From Blasia pusilla (Eukaryota > Marchantiophyta > Marchantiopsida > Blasiales), in the NCBI GenBank assembly GCA_050084515.1, contig CM114274.1, forward strand, positions 23,560,001 to 23,624,000: a stretch of DNA of 64,000 nucleotides, in the 5' to 3' direction. Shown one piece after another: positions 9,660 through 20,009 of the stretch. The notes under the pieces were generated by a model, which worked only from the letters and a program-made list of their open reading frames with translations, had not been told where the DNA came from and searched no databases. The translations under genes and the position numbers were made by a program. Every line of letters starts with the position of its first letter. Position 1 is the stretch's first letter.

Positions 9660-10350
9660 TTAAGGTCAAGGTTGTTCAAGGCCGCACACTGGTTAAAAAT
9701 CCAACATGGAACACGTATGACCGGGCCCAGAAAACAACGGAGAGATGGCATAACGTTACGAACTAGAATGGGCGGTCGTGGTCCGTGTACTAGACGGAAG
9801 TCGGGAGCGGAGGTGAGCAGATACGGCGCCTGTCAGTCACCTCAATCGACCACACGACCGTATGGCAAAGTTATGCATCCATATCGTGTGCAGGCATTTG
9901 CCGTCGTCGACAGGAGCCGGCCCACCACCTTCAGAGATTCCCGGTCGCGAAACTGTTTCTTCGTAAGATTTGGGCCTGCATTATTAGCCGGCGGCACGCA
10001 ACGCAGTAACCGAGTCAGTAGAGGGGGGAGGCGAGGAGTCGACGGAATTGATGCTTGTCAGCAATCGGAAGAGACGCTCATCTGTTGGCCCTTCAGGCTC
10101 GAACGTTCCCGTCCAAGACTCCAAGCATGTGAGGTTTGAACGCATGCGTCCCGAGTCTCCGACGACCGCAATTGTACGACTGTCATCCACAATGTAGATC
10201 TGACCCTTGCAAATTTGCCTGGGACCGATTCCAGAGCGAGAGCGGACCGGACTCGGTTGAGGAGTACTGACGGATAAGGAAAGGTCGCTGCGGCGTGTAA
10301 TTATATAAAAGGCTACAGTTCGAGAAACATGTCCTCTACGTACACATTTC
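9660..10350. other. GC-rich island with TATA box, no identifiable product
   Basis: Base composition changes abruptly from AT-rich to GC/CpG-rich near 9670 and back near 10290. Overlapping ORFs of 155 aa (+, 9672-10139) and 122 aa (-, 9984-10352) show no recognisable domain and are probably by-products of GC-rich sequence. A strong TATA-like element (tatataaaagg) is at 10302-10312 on the + strand; its complement could also serve leftward transcription. It may be the promoter or first exon of a decayed host gene. Confidence 0.35.
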
Positions 10351-10427
10351 ATTTTGAGAAAGAAAATTGAATTAAAGAGTCGTAATAAAAAATTTTAATA
10401 TTATCACGGTGAGTAGGATGGGGATTT

Positions 10428-10695
10428 GCTAGTAATTATAATGAGTAAGTGGTAGTATGATTGATACACGAGGAAAAAAAAAGTGTTTGAGTCGCCTTTG
10501 TTAGTCATGATTACAAAATAAAAAAGTCTTTGGTAGTATAATTTTTGAAGCAAATCTTTAATAATGTTGCACACAAATTATAACTTTTTTCTATTATCCA
10601 TTTGAAGAGAAATAATTTTTTCTTGCATAATTATCACGTGTCAAATAGAAAAGTGTTTGCAAATCAATAAGACTTTCTCCCATAATAATATAAAT
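10428..10695 (-). mobile_element. Short Helitron-like repeat (degenerate)
   Basis: On the minus strand the right end reads ataatattattatgggagaaagtcttattgatttgcaaacac, related to the 5' end of the copies at 10808, 26200 and 36376. The left end has ctagtaatt (10429) with a weak hairpin-like gtatgattgatacac nearby, as at a Helitron 3' end (CTAGT). It is degenerate, and its limits are approximate. Confidence 0.35.
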
Positions 10696-10807
10696 TATAG
10701 AATTAGTAGGGAATATGAATCACTTGGATTCCATAGGTATCGGGATTCTTACCGTCGGGAGTTGTACATTTTACCTTTCATGTTTCTTCTAGGTGAAATT
10801 TTTGTTA

Positions 10808-11020
10808 TCTATATTATTATTGGAGAGTGCCTTTTTTATTCACAAACAACTTTTGCTTCATAAGTGGCAACCGAGCAGCAAGAAAATACTTTCTATTATG
10901 GGACAGCAAGAAAATGTTTCCCTCCCTCTATGGGCAGCAAAAAAAAGATTTTGTGTTCAACATGATTAGTCCCTTCACTCTCGTGCATGGCACAGACTGC
11001 CTACTTGTCTCCTTAAAGCA
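10808..11020 (+). mobile_element. Short non-autonomous Helitron-like repeat
   Basis: It starts with TC in tta|TCtatattattattggagagtgcc, then cacaaac...gtggcaaccgagcagcaagaaaata. It ends near ctctcgtgcatggcacagactgcc. The layout and sequence match the tandem copies at 36170-36597 (5' TC, 3' palindromic gcatcgcac block, CTAA). It is about 210 bp and non-coding. Helitron assignment rests on the TC start, the A/T target and the terminal palindrome. Confidence 0.5.
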
Positions 11021-11059
11021 CATTTATTTAATAGTCCAAGTCTTGTTCAATCAAACCTT

Positions 11060-12285
11060 CTAGTATAATAAGTTGTCTGCTAATGCACCTCTTCATAAAC
11101 AAAGTGCCTTTTTTTTTTCCATGAGCATTTACCATATCACCCTCAATTGTTGCAAATTTCTACTTTCAAAAAGAAATCATACTAGTTAGCATGTATGAAA
11201 ATAGTTTTTCAAATGTTTTAAACTATATATTTTGAAGAAAGTTTTTCCTTTTTTAATCTTAAGAGAATAATAAAACTTAATTTTTCAAATATTTCATTTC
11301 TCAACTCAAATTTAAATAATATCCAACTCCCTTGAATAATTTCACACTTCCATAAAAGTTTAAAAAATACCTCTTCTTCCTCTTGCACCTTCCCACAAAA
11401 ATAACATCCATTAAATAAATTATAAATTTATTTCAATCAATGAAATCATTTCCTTTTTTATTAAATTTCATTTTATTTTCCCAAATATCAAATTTTAATT
11501 AACACCATTATATTTTTTAAATAATCCTATTTTTAATTTTTAATAATTTAATTTAATTTTTACTTTCTAAAATCTTTTTTAAAAATAAGATTACACTTTT
11601 CTAAATAATTCCACTACTCAATTAGAATTTAAATAATTCCTTGATCCCCTACACCATTTTACCTTTCCATAAAGTTAAAAAAAATGCTTACTCCTCTTCT
11701 ACTCCTCCCATTAAAACAAGACTCATTAATTAAATCATTCCTAATTATTAAAATAATTTTCCAATTCTGTTAAAACTAATATTTATTTCCCATACAAATT
11801 AATTAAAGGAAAAAATTACAATATTTTTTTTCTTTCTTATTAATTCACTATTTTATCTTATTATACGGGTAGGATCACCCATTGTAATATAAATTAAAAA
11901 ATGGTTGATTAATAAAATCATTCTCCTTGGATGTGAATCACAGGATAAAATATATAAAATGCAAGTATATTTCTATTTTGTTTTATTATCTCACTACTTT
12001 TTCCATTATAATATTGATCGTGGACATGAATCAATTACAATATATTTTTTGATTTTCTTGTGCTAAAACTTTAGCATGTAAACATAAAAGTACAATGAGT
12101 ATTACGCCTAGGACGTGAAGATGGAGGGAGACTCCCTTTTGGTAGTAGTCATTCATTGTCGCATAAGGCAATACTCACTAATTCGATGAAAGAGGCTCTT
12201 TGATCATGTGAGGGAAATGGTCACTCACATCTAGCAACATGACTGTCCTAATAAGGAACTCATCATAACTTGTATATAACAAAAG
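11060..12285. other. AT-rich spacer, nothing recognised
   Basis: Long A/T-rich runs with no coding potential. A sharp rise in GC begins near 12300. Confidence 0.5.
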
Positions 12286-12299
12286 TTAAGTTTTTGGTA

Positions 12300-12720
12300 T
12301 ATTATTATTGGCAGTCTGGCTCGCACACTGACCACAGGGGAACACAAGCTGGCTGCCGTGAATCAGAGCTAATTTGGAGGATTTGTAGTTGCTCCTCTGT
12401 ACTCCTTCAACACACTCACCGACAGAGGCCCACTTAGTAGTAGTCATAGCTCTCTTGTTGTTGCTGATATTGTCTCTGCTGTTGGTGAGTTTCGTCGTTA
12501 GGGGGGGGGAATGCCCCCTTCTTCCTTTTCTGGTCCTGTTGTGGCCTTCAGGTTTTGACTCTTTGAATCCCCCTCTTTTTACTTCCGATGGGTTTTCCAT
12601 CACTCGTTTTTATCGAAGTGCATCTTCGTTTTTTCTCACCGACAGATGGGTATGGAGACCTGTACTATTACATAGGAATCCGATCATGGCACGGCCCCTT
12701 GCGTCATAAAGCATGCATCC
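12300..12720 (+). repeat. Dispersed repeat, inverted homologue of 63300-63960
   Basis: Read on the + strand, this segment aligns by eye with the minus strand of 63500-63960. Shared blocks are aggcccacttagtagtag (12426-12443), ttgctgatattgtctctgctgttggtga (12460-12488), a run of Gs followed by pyrimidine-rich sequence, and gatgggttttccatc (12587-12601). The two copies lie about 51 kb apart in opposite orientation. On the minus strand, ATG at 12447 opens MTTTKWAS and continues about 53 codons; the other copy has MATTKWAS. It is either an unclassified transposon or a duplicated gene 5' region. Confidence 0.5.
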
Positions 12721-12739
12721 GTTCTCCTCCGTCCGTTTG

Positions 12740-13391
12740 GTCTCGCTAGGACTGTGAGGATTGGACTGAATCAGTGCTCGGCAAGGATTTTGACGCATAC
12801 CGGTACTTTTCCGAGAGAAAGATCAAGGTAATCGGCAATTTCATCATTGTAGCTGGTTTTTTTTTAATTTAACAAAGAAAACCTACTTTTCACGTCGGGA
12901 ATTTTCCTAAAGTTTCACATTTGAATCGGAAATCACACATTCTCAACCGGCTGCTTTTACAAAGAATGCCGGTTCTTGCCGAGCATTGGACTGAATTGAC
13001 TGACCGCCCATGGCCCTGCTCGATCGAAGGTCTCGACCAACCACGACCCACCGCCAATTGCAACTAGTGTATCGTCGGCAGCGAAACACACAAGTGAGTG
13101 CACACGTGATGCCTGCGTTACGTTCGAATATCTGCCCTTCCTTCGGTCATTCTTCCTACAAATCGGCCCCGCCAGGAAACGCCGGTCCCAGACGCTGCCC
13201 TCGGGCCTGGACTTACCGACTCTCCGGAGACCGGACTGCGAACTAAACTTGTTAGGGAAGCTGATGTGATCACCTGTCACCAGGTTATTTATAGTAAGTA
13301 ACGAGGGACGTGCTACTACTACCCTAGGAAAGAAAAATACTGCAGTAGCCACTATTTTTCTTTCGTTTCTCAGAATTTCCGAAATTCTCAA
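12740..13391. other. GC-rich island, minus-strand 144-aa ORF of unknown nature
   Basis: A CpG-rich segment between AT-rich flanks. A 144-residue frame lies on the minus strand (13391-12957) and a 78-residue frame on the plus strand; neither has a recognisable motif. Inverted copies of a ccttgccgagca-type motif occur near 12770-12785 and 12975-12985. It may be an unmethylated promoter region or a gene relic; I cannot assign it. Confidence 0.3.
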
Positions 13392-13447
13392 AAAATATTA
13401 AAAATTAAATACTTGGAAAATCAAGAATGTCCATCTATTTAAATAAA

Positions 13448-13573
13448 AGTGGATGGGGTTCAAAATGTCTTTAAAAACCCTTATGATACGTGTAATTTTA
13501 TATAAATACAAGTGGATGGGATTCAAAAAGTCTTTAAAAACCCTTATTACTACGTGTACTTTATGTATGGCCT
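13448..13573. repeat. 63-bp tandem repeat, two units
   Basis: The unit agtggatggggttcaaaatg...acccttatgatacgtgtaattttat is repeated once, starting at 13448 and 13511, with few mismatches. It is non-coding. Confidence 0.8.
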
Positions 13574-13639
13574 TTCCTTATGACATGTTCAACATGAAAG
13601 GTAAATTAACATGTCATAAATTTAACCATGTCTTTCTTT

Positions 13640-14880
13640 CAAGGTGATTTTCACGTGGTCATCAATACGATCTCTATTATATAATAAACAGCATGATGAT
13701 AAGACAAGTAAAATAACAACTTTTATCTTATTCTTTGATTCAGGAGGGAAGGGATTTAGTCCTTTGAGAGGGTTTGGGAGAGAAATTAATTAATAAACAT
13801 GTGTGAAGTCTCGTGAATAACTTAAATAGTGAAAAAAAATATGTAATTTTTTTTACTTATATTTGATAATTTTGATAGAACAAGAAAATGAATCATAATG
13901 GAAGAGATAAAATAATTCACTGAAGGAGTGCTTGTTTTGAAATAGTGGAACTATTTATGGGAATGAGGTATTATTTAATAATACTTGAGCAGTGGAATTA
14001 ATTAGAATAGTGGAATTATGTTATTATTATTTTAATATTTAAGAAAGTAGAAATAATATTTCAATTTTGAAAGGAAAAAAAAATTTTATATAAAATATTT
14101 TTTATATAATTATTTTATTAAAATTTTCATATTTTGGGAAAGGAAAATGAATTTGAATAGAAAAGGAAAACCATTTTATTAATTAAAATTAACTAATGAT
14201 TTAATTAATGGATTTTATTTTGGTGGGAAGAGTAGGTGTTATTTAAATTTTTATGGAGGGATGATATTATTTACGGGAGTTGGGTATTATTTCAATTTTA
14301 ATTGAGAAGTGGAATTATTTTTTAAATGAAATGCTATTACTTGAAGCAAAATAATAATAATTTTTAAATGGAAAATATTTCTAGACTATTTAAAAAATAA
14401 TTTTTGCGCGGCAAAGCTCAGTTGTATTATAATAAGAGGAAATGGGTTGAAATAAGGAATCTCTAGTATAATAAGAGGAGATGGAGTTATTTATTTATTC
14501 AATTTATTCACAAAAATTGAGTCTATTTTGAAAAAAAATCCTTTAACATATGATAGATTCACATTTGTTAAAATTAGAGCGGAGTGAATGAGCACGTAAG
14601 TTTATTTCTACAAGATTGAACCTCTCCTAGCATCCATACAAAATTTGCATAACTATGGACCTTCAACATTGGCCGATATCTCACAATTAGAGAAGACATG
14701 GAATAGAGTTTCACATACTTCATCTCCAAGAGATGTGATGTAAGAATATTTGCATGGACCTAGGTTTTCATTTAATGATGTTGTAAACTGGAAAAAATGG
14801 AAGGTACATACTTATGTCAATACATCGTATGGATACAGTAACTAGTTTGGATAGTTTTGATTGTGGGTGGTGGATGAAAG
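13640..14880. other. AT-rich spacer, nothing recognised
   Basis: A/T-rich non-coding sequence without recognisable repeat ends or ORFs. Confidence 0.5.
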
Positions 14881-14882
14881 AG

Positions 14883-14950
14883 TGGAGGTGGAGGAGGTGG
14901 AGGAGGAGGAGGAGGAGGAGGAGGAGGAGGAGAAGAAGAAGAAGAAGAAG
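14883..14950. repeat. (GGA)n/(GAA)n microsatellite
   Basis: A run of gga triplets changes to gaa triplets near its 3' end. It is a purine-only tract of about 68 bp. Confidence 0.9.
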
Positions 14951-15869
14951 ACGAGAATTTGAACGTGGAGGATCGTAAAGGCGTTTTGCTAGTAGCTATT
15001 CTTGGCCAAATCTTTTTCCAATATTTTCAATCTTACACTTAATTTGTTCAAATTGTCAAGCTTGAACTTTGGGTCGTCCTTTTTTCTATTTACGTTGGGA
15101 TTTTCCAAAGTTCTTAGGAAATTTTGACCTTATCTTCTCATGAATTTCTAAATGTAATTTCACACATTGAGCTCTTTTTGTATTTCTAATGTTAGTTACA
15201 ATCAAATCAAAGGGAATCCCTTGCTTCTCTCATTCTTTGTCTTTTCTCCTAATACTTTTGTCTTATTACAGTTAATTATATCTCCACTTATCTTGAATGA
15301 TACGTCTATATTTTGGTTCAATGGTCATGGAATTGAACAATCCATATCCTGCTTTATGTGGTTTTACAAACCCTCCTTTAGCCATAACCTCTCTCCCTAA
15401 ATCCCCTCCTCATGGTAGATCTTGCCACTTTCCTCTGGAGACTTATCTACCCAATAAACTCTCTAATTTCTTCACGATCCTCCTCTTATCCCCTCTCCAT
15501 CTCTTCCTACTCATCATAATCTTAATTAATTACTACAAATCCTTGTACTTTTCCATCCTCACATATATGATGTGAACCCTTGATTCCAACTCCCATCTTT
15601 TCTACATAAATGATTAATCTCTCCACTTAATTTACAAATGTATTCCTATTTCTCTTTGTCTCGTCATCCAACAAGCATTGCTTTCCCATTAGAAATTATT
15701 GGAGATTAAGTTTTGTTCTTGCCAATTTCAAGTCTTTTTTTTGGCACAAATGGTTTATGTTTCAATTAAAATAGTGTAGAGCCTCAAACTACAATTTATG
15801 AGTGAAACCATCCTTGAGTGGGTATTCCTCAACAATAATTACTAATGAAAAGATGGATACGCCAAAACT
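14951..15869. other. Spacer, nothing recognised
   Basis: Pyrimidine-rich non-coding sequence. The 77- and 92-residue overlapping frames near 15170-15575 have no motif and appear spurious. Confidence 0.45.
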
Positions 15870-17880
15870 ACATTGTTTGGAAGTTTTGTATGGAGCAATT
15901 TCTCACTGGGCAAGAACTATGAGAGTGTCTTATGAGTCATGAGGTAAAGACAAAAGATAATTCAAAAAATGAAGTGTGGAAGGAATATCTTTGATCACGC
16001 TTTTAGAATCAATCCATTGTTGATAAGTTTAATACTATAATTAAGATGATGATCTCAGGGTTTTGAATTTAGACTGATTTTTTTCACTCAAGGTCTTTCA
16101 AAAGATTACAAATCCTTTGATACCTCTATCTTTATGTGAGAGAAATACCCAACCTTTCAAGAGTTAGTCTCACTCATAATCAATGAGAAATGCTTGTCGG
16201 TACTGACTCGCTAGTGGTAGCTCATCTAGTATGCAAGAGAATGCTCAATTTACAAGGTAGGATTTGTGGTAGAGGCTTATATATATGGTCGTGGTGGATA
16301 CCAAGGATATCTTGAATATGGAAAAAGAGCCAATCTACATAACCTCAATAAGTCTATTCTAAACCAATACTAGACATAATTATTTGGTGGTGATGGTAAA
16401 AATCGTTGGGATTGAGGTCAACAATAGAGAGTCCTTGGATCTTGCAATTATTACGAGATGAAGGATTACTATGCAAAATTGCTTCAAGAAGGTAGATATG
16501 AGAACTCTAACCTTGCAACTATACATAGCAATAATATCAAGTACACTACTAAAATAATGCTTACAATATGAGTACCTTATTGTCTATGACTCCTCATATT
16601 GAAGCATTGATAGAAAAAAGTCTTTTTGGTGATTGGTATGTTGACTTTGGTGTGTTAAACCATATGGCCTCCCAAGATAAATTATTCAATAGTATAGAGC
16701 CTATGAAAGATCTTGCAATACTTATCATAAAAGATAATATACAACATCATATCACATATAGATGTAGATTTCCAATCACATAAGATAATCTCTTTGCTAT
16801 TAGAAATATTCTCTATATCTATTCCTATCATTGTAAGAGATTTGATTATTGTAGGATAGATAGTAGAATAAGATTATTATGTGACGTTTAATCTACATGG
16901 TTGTTTTATTGATACCATGGATGGTCAAATTATGATAGCCAAGAAATTAGATTTGGCAGAATGTTCAAACTAGTTGTTTCTATGTTAGAGATTCAAACAA
17001 GAATGTATAGTCAAATTGGCCAAAAAGTCCTACACCACAATGTGTATTGTAAGAAAGTTAGGCATATGAACCTTTAAAGAGTACAAATTTCTTTATCATC
17101 TCATCTTCGAATTGGACTTCTTATACTATCCTAGTTGTATTACGTTAGACTCGGTTAGAGGTATGCCTCGTATGTCAATTTGAAAACGAGCTTCAATTCT
17201 ACTTGGAAAGCAAAGTAAAAGAACATCTAAGATATTGGAATAGATTCACAATGGCATATGAACAACATCACAACATAGTCTCACCTGCTGTCAATACTTT
17301 ATTTCATTTATTGATGACTTCTTAGATATGTATAGGTATGTTTTCTAAAAGCCAAATAAGAAGTATTCCCGCTTCAAGTTATTCAAAATTTTGCCAGAGG
17401 GGCAGATTGGGCATCGCATTATTAAATTGCGTTGTAATGGAGAAGAGTGTCTCTCAATAAAATTTGATGACTAATTATATTAGAATGAAATCCAATGACA
17501 AAACACGTTTTGTTAGTTGAATCTCTAACATAGAAAGATAAGATAGTTGGGCAAAAGAATTGGCATATTACTAAGACAACTTGTACTATGAAGGAAAAGA
17601 ACATGCCAAAGATATATTGGTAGAGGTTGTAGCCTACGCATTCATTCTTATCAACAAACTCCAACAACAAGAGTTTGTGAGAAGACTCCATTTAAAATCT
17701 TCATATGCAATGAACCTAACTTTTCATTCTTAAAAGACTTTGGTTGTATTTGTTATGCTCATGTTCTTATTAAAAGGTGTTAAAAACTATATCCCAAATC
17801 TTAGGGATGTATCTTAATTGGCTATGGCTGGTAATGAAACCAAGGGATATATGTCGTGCACATACTCCCTTGAAGGTTAG
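15870..17880 (+). pseudogene. Ty1/copia retrotransposon remnant
   Basis: Fragments on the + strand fit a decayed Copia gag-pol. At 16637-16690 the frame reads DWYVDFGVLNHMASQDKLF, matching the Copia protease 'WyxDSGAsxHmt', with Phe for Ser in the active-site triplet. Near 17700-17860 an integrase/connection-like stretch reads FKIFICNEPNFSFLKDFGC followed by CYAHV and CILIGYGW, matching 'LrvFGc.xYvh...KLdpKs..cIflGY'. The region between has many stops. No LTRs were recognised. The copy is old and non-functional. Confidence 0.65.
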
Positions 17881-17987
17881 TCTTGTATATTGTAGAAGCT
17901 TGCCTTGAATATATCACAATCTCATTACTAATCTATACCCAAACACACATACATTTGCCACAATTTAGTATAATTAACCCTATGTCC

Positions 17988-18403
17988 GGGGTTGAGCGCG
18001 GACAAAGTCCATGTCCGCGGCCATATCCATATCAGCAGACTTATAACCGTCATAGGGACAGGCTTGGGTACCCGTTGCCCGTTCTCGAGCCTGCCCTTGA
18101 GCCCGCCAAGCCCATCGTGTAGACCCGGGCTGGCCAAGCCCGCACATGTTTTGTGGCCTGCACTAGCTTGCGATAGGCCCTCAAGGTGGGCGTAGACCCG
18201 CACAAAGCCCACAGGTGAGCCCATCCTACGAGCCTTTAGTCCACTGTGCGGGCCTCCCGCGGATTGCACACAAGCGAAAAGACGGGAGCGGGCTTGGCCA
18301 ACTCGGATCTACGCGACAGGCTTGGCAGGCTTGAATGTGCGGCGAGGGTACGTGGGCTGCATGTCCATCCCTTGGACAAATTTTTCTCTTTTCGTGCAAC
18401 CTT
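17988..18403. mobile_element. MITE, family with ggttgcac termini (copy 1)
   Basis: The left end is ggggttgagcgcggacaaagtccatgtccgcgg and the right end is ggacaaatttttctcttttcgtgcaacctt, giving imperfect terminal inverted repeats. A degenerate target duplication is possible (cctatgtc at 17979-17986, cctacatc at 18405-18412). The inside is GC-rich, with multiple 'gcccgc/gggcttgg' motifs, and non-coding. It belongs to the family best defined at 39666-39910. Confidence 0.65.
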
Positions 18404-18650
18404 GCCTACATCTCTCGAATCTTGGTCTAGGGCTATCCTTCAAGCTCACCAGATCAAGAAAGGTTCACATACCCATCTAATCTCTTACCCCTAAAATTGG
18501 AAAGTCATTCAAGACTTGGTAAAGCTCAAGTTTTGTGAGAAACTACTTGACCTTATGTGAACGCCCCATTCCTATGAATAGAGTGGGAAATTTTGTCTTA
18601 CAAAGTTTCTTACTAGAGGTGGATACTCTATACACTAGAAGAAATCCTTG

Positions 18651-19260
18651 ATTTATGACTAGGTTTTATGACTCATATGAGTCATATATCACCATGAATG
18701 ACTAGAAATGACTAGTTACGCATAGAGACACAAAAGCCAAGTCATATGAATCTTCCACATAATTTGAATGACTAGCATGGTTTTCTGACATGGCAAGAAA
18801 AAATATGAGTCATATTAACATGACTGTCATGTCATGTAGCCACATGCCATGGCAAGTGGCTTGATGATATGGACTAAGTGCCAACAACTTTTTTCCAACC
18901 ATATGCCCCATCCTCCATCCGTCTATCCATCCCTCAATCCATTTTTTCCCTCCATATGCCATACTCTCCATCCGTTACTTCCATTCATATGTGACACTTT
19001 CTATCTGGATCCCTCCCATCTTCCATCCGTCCATCGATTTCATTTTTCCACTCTTACTCCATCTGTCTCCATGTGCCCCACCCTCCATCCGTCCATCAAC
19101 TCCTTCTCCATCCACACTCCGTCCATCCATAGAAGAAATATGTGGTTTTATGACTAGGTTATATGACTCATATGAGTCATACTTTACATACCACGACTAA
19201 CAATGACTTACGACTACTTTAGACACAAAAGCCAAGTCATACTTGTCTAGCGACTCGGCT
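18651..19260. repeat. Palindrome-rich direct repeat pair
   Basis: A perfect 20-bp palindrome, tatgactcatatgagtcata, occurs at 18667-18686 and again at 19162-19181. Each is preceded by tttatgactagg. Each is followed about 40-60 bp later by agacacaaaagccaagtcata (18726 and 19221). Period is about 495 bp. The stretch between contains a C/T-rich block (ccatccgtccatc repeats). Further tgact/agtca motifs continue to about 19700. It may be a terminal region of an unclassified DNA transposon. Confidence 0.65.
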
Positions 19261-20000
19261 AGCTAGGATGGTTGGCTTAGGTGGTCGTTGGTACATGACT
19301 CGAGGGTGTAGTCATGAGGCCATGATTGACACGTTACTTAGATGACGTGGAATACTGACACGTTAACGTATGACATGGAAAATTTGGTGTGATGTGTCAT
19401 CGATGATGTGGATTATGAATATGACTCGTTGAGTCCTATTTGTATATTTGTCTAGTTACCACCAATGACTACTTTAGTCATGTTTAGTGTGCAAATATTT
19501 ACAATATCCTATCGCAATGCAACAAGTATACTCCATATATGAGGAATCAATTTCGTGGTAATAGTTATGACTCCACGAATCATTAAACTTTTCCATTTAG
19601 TTGTCGTTACTTACTCATGTAGTCATTTTATTTTATTGGAATCTTGGGATTGACTCATGTAGTCGTGTACCATGACTTTAAGAGTAGAGTCATATGACTA
19701 CTATCGAAACCAACACAACTAGTTTAGCCACAAAGATACGACTCTGTGAGTTGCGGAAAGAATGTAGTCCTTGCAGCATAACTGAATGAGTCATAATTGT
19801 ATGACTAGATAGCACTTGAAGCTTACTGCTTTGATAATTGAATCTTATTGTGCCAATAATATCGATATGACTAGTGGTAATATCAATTTTGGATTCTTTG
19901 GGGTGTTTTCTTATGCCTTTTGAATGGTGCAAGAATTAATGGATTTGAATTAGTGAAATCCTCTTATCCATTTATATGGTGAACACTTAAGCATTCACCT
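19261..20000. other. Spacer rich in agtcat/atgact motifs, no gene
   Basis: Many short agtcatg and atgact motifs in both orientations continue from the palindromic repeat. There are no convincing coding frames. Confidence 0.45.
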
Positions 20001-20009
20001 TAACATACA

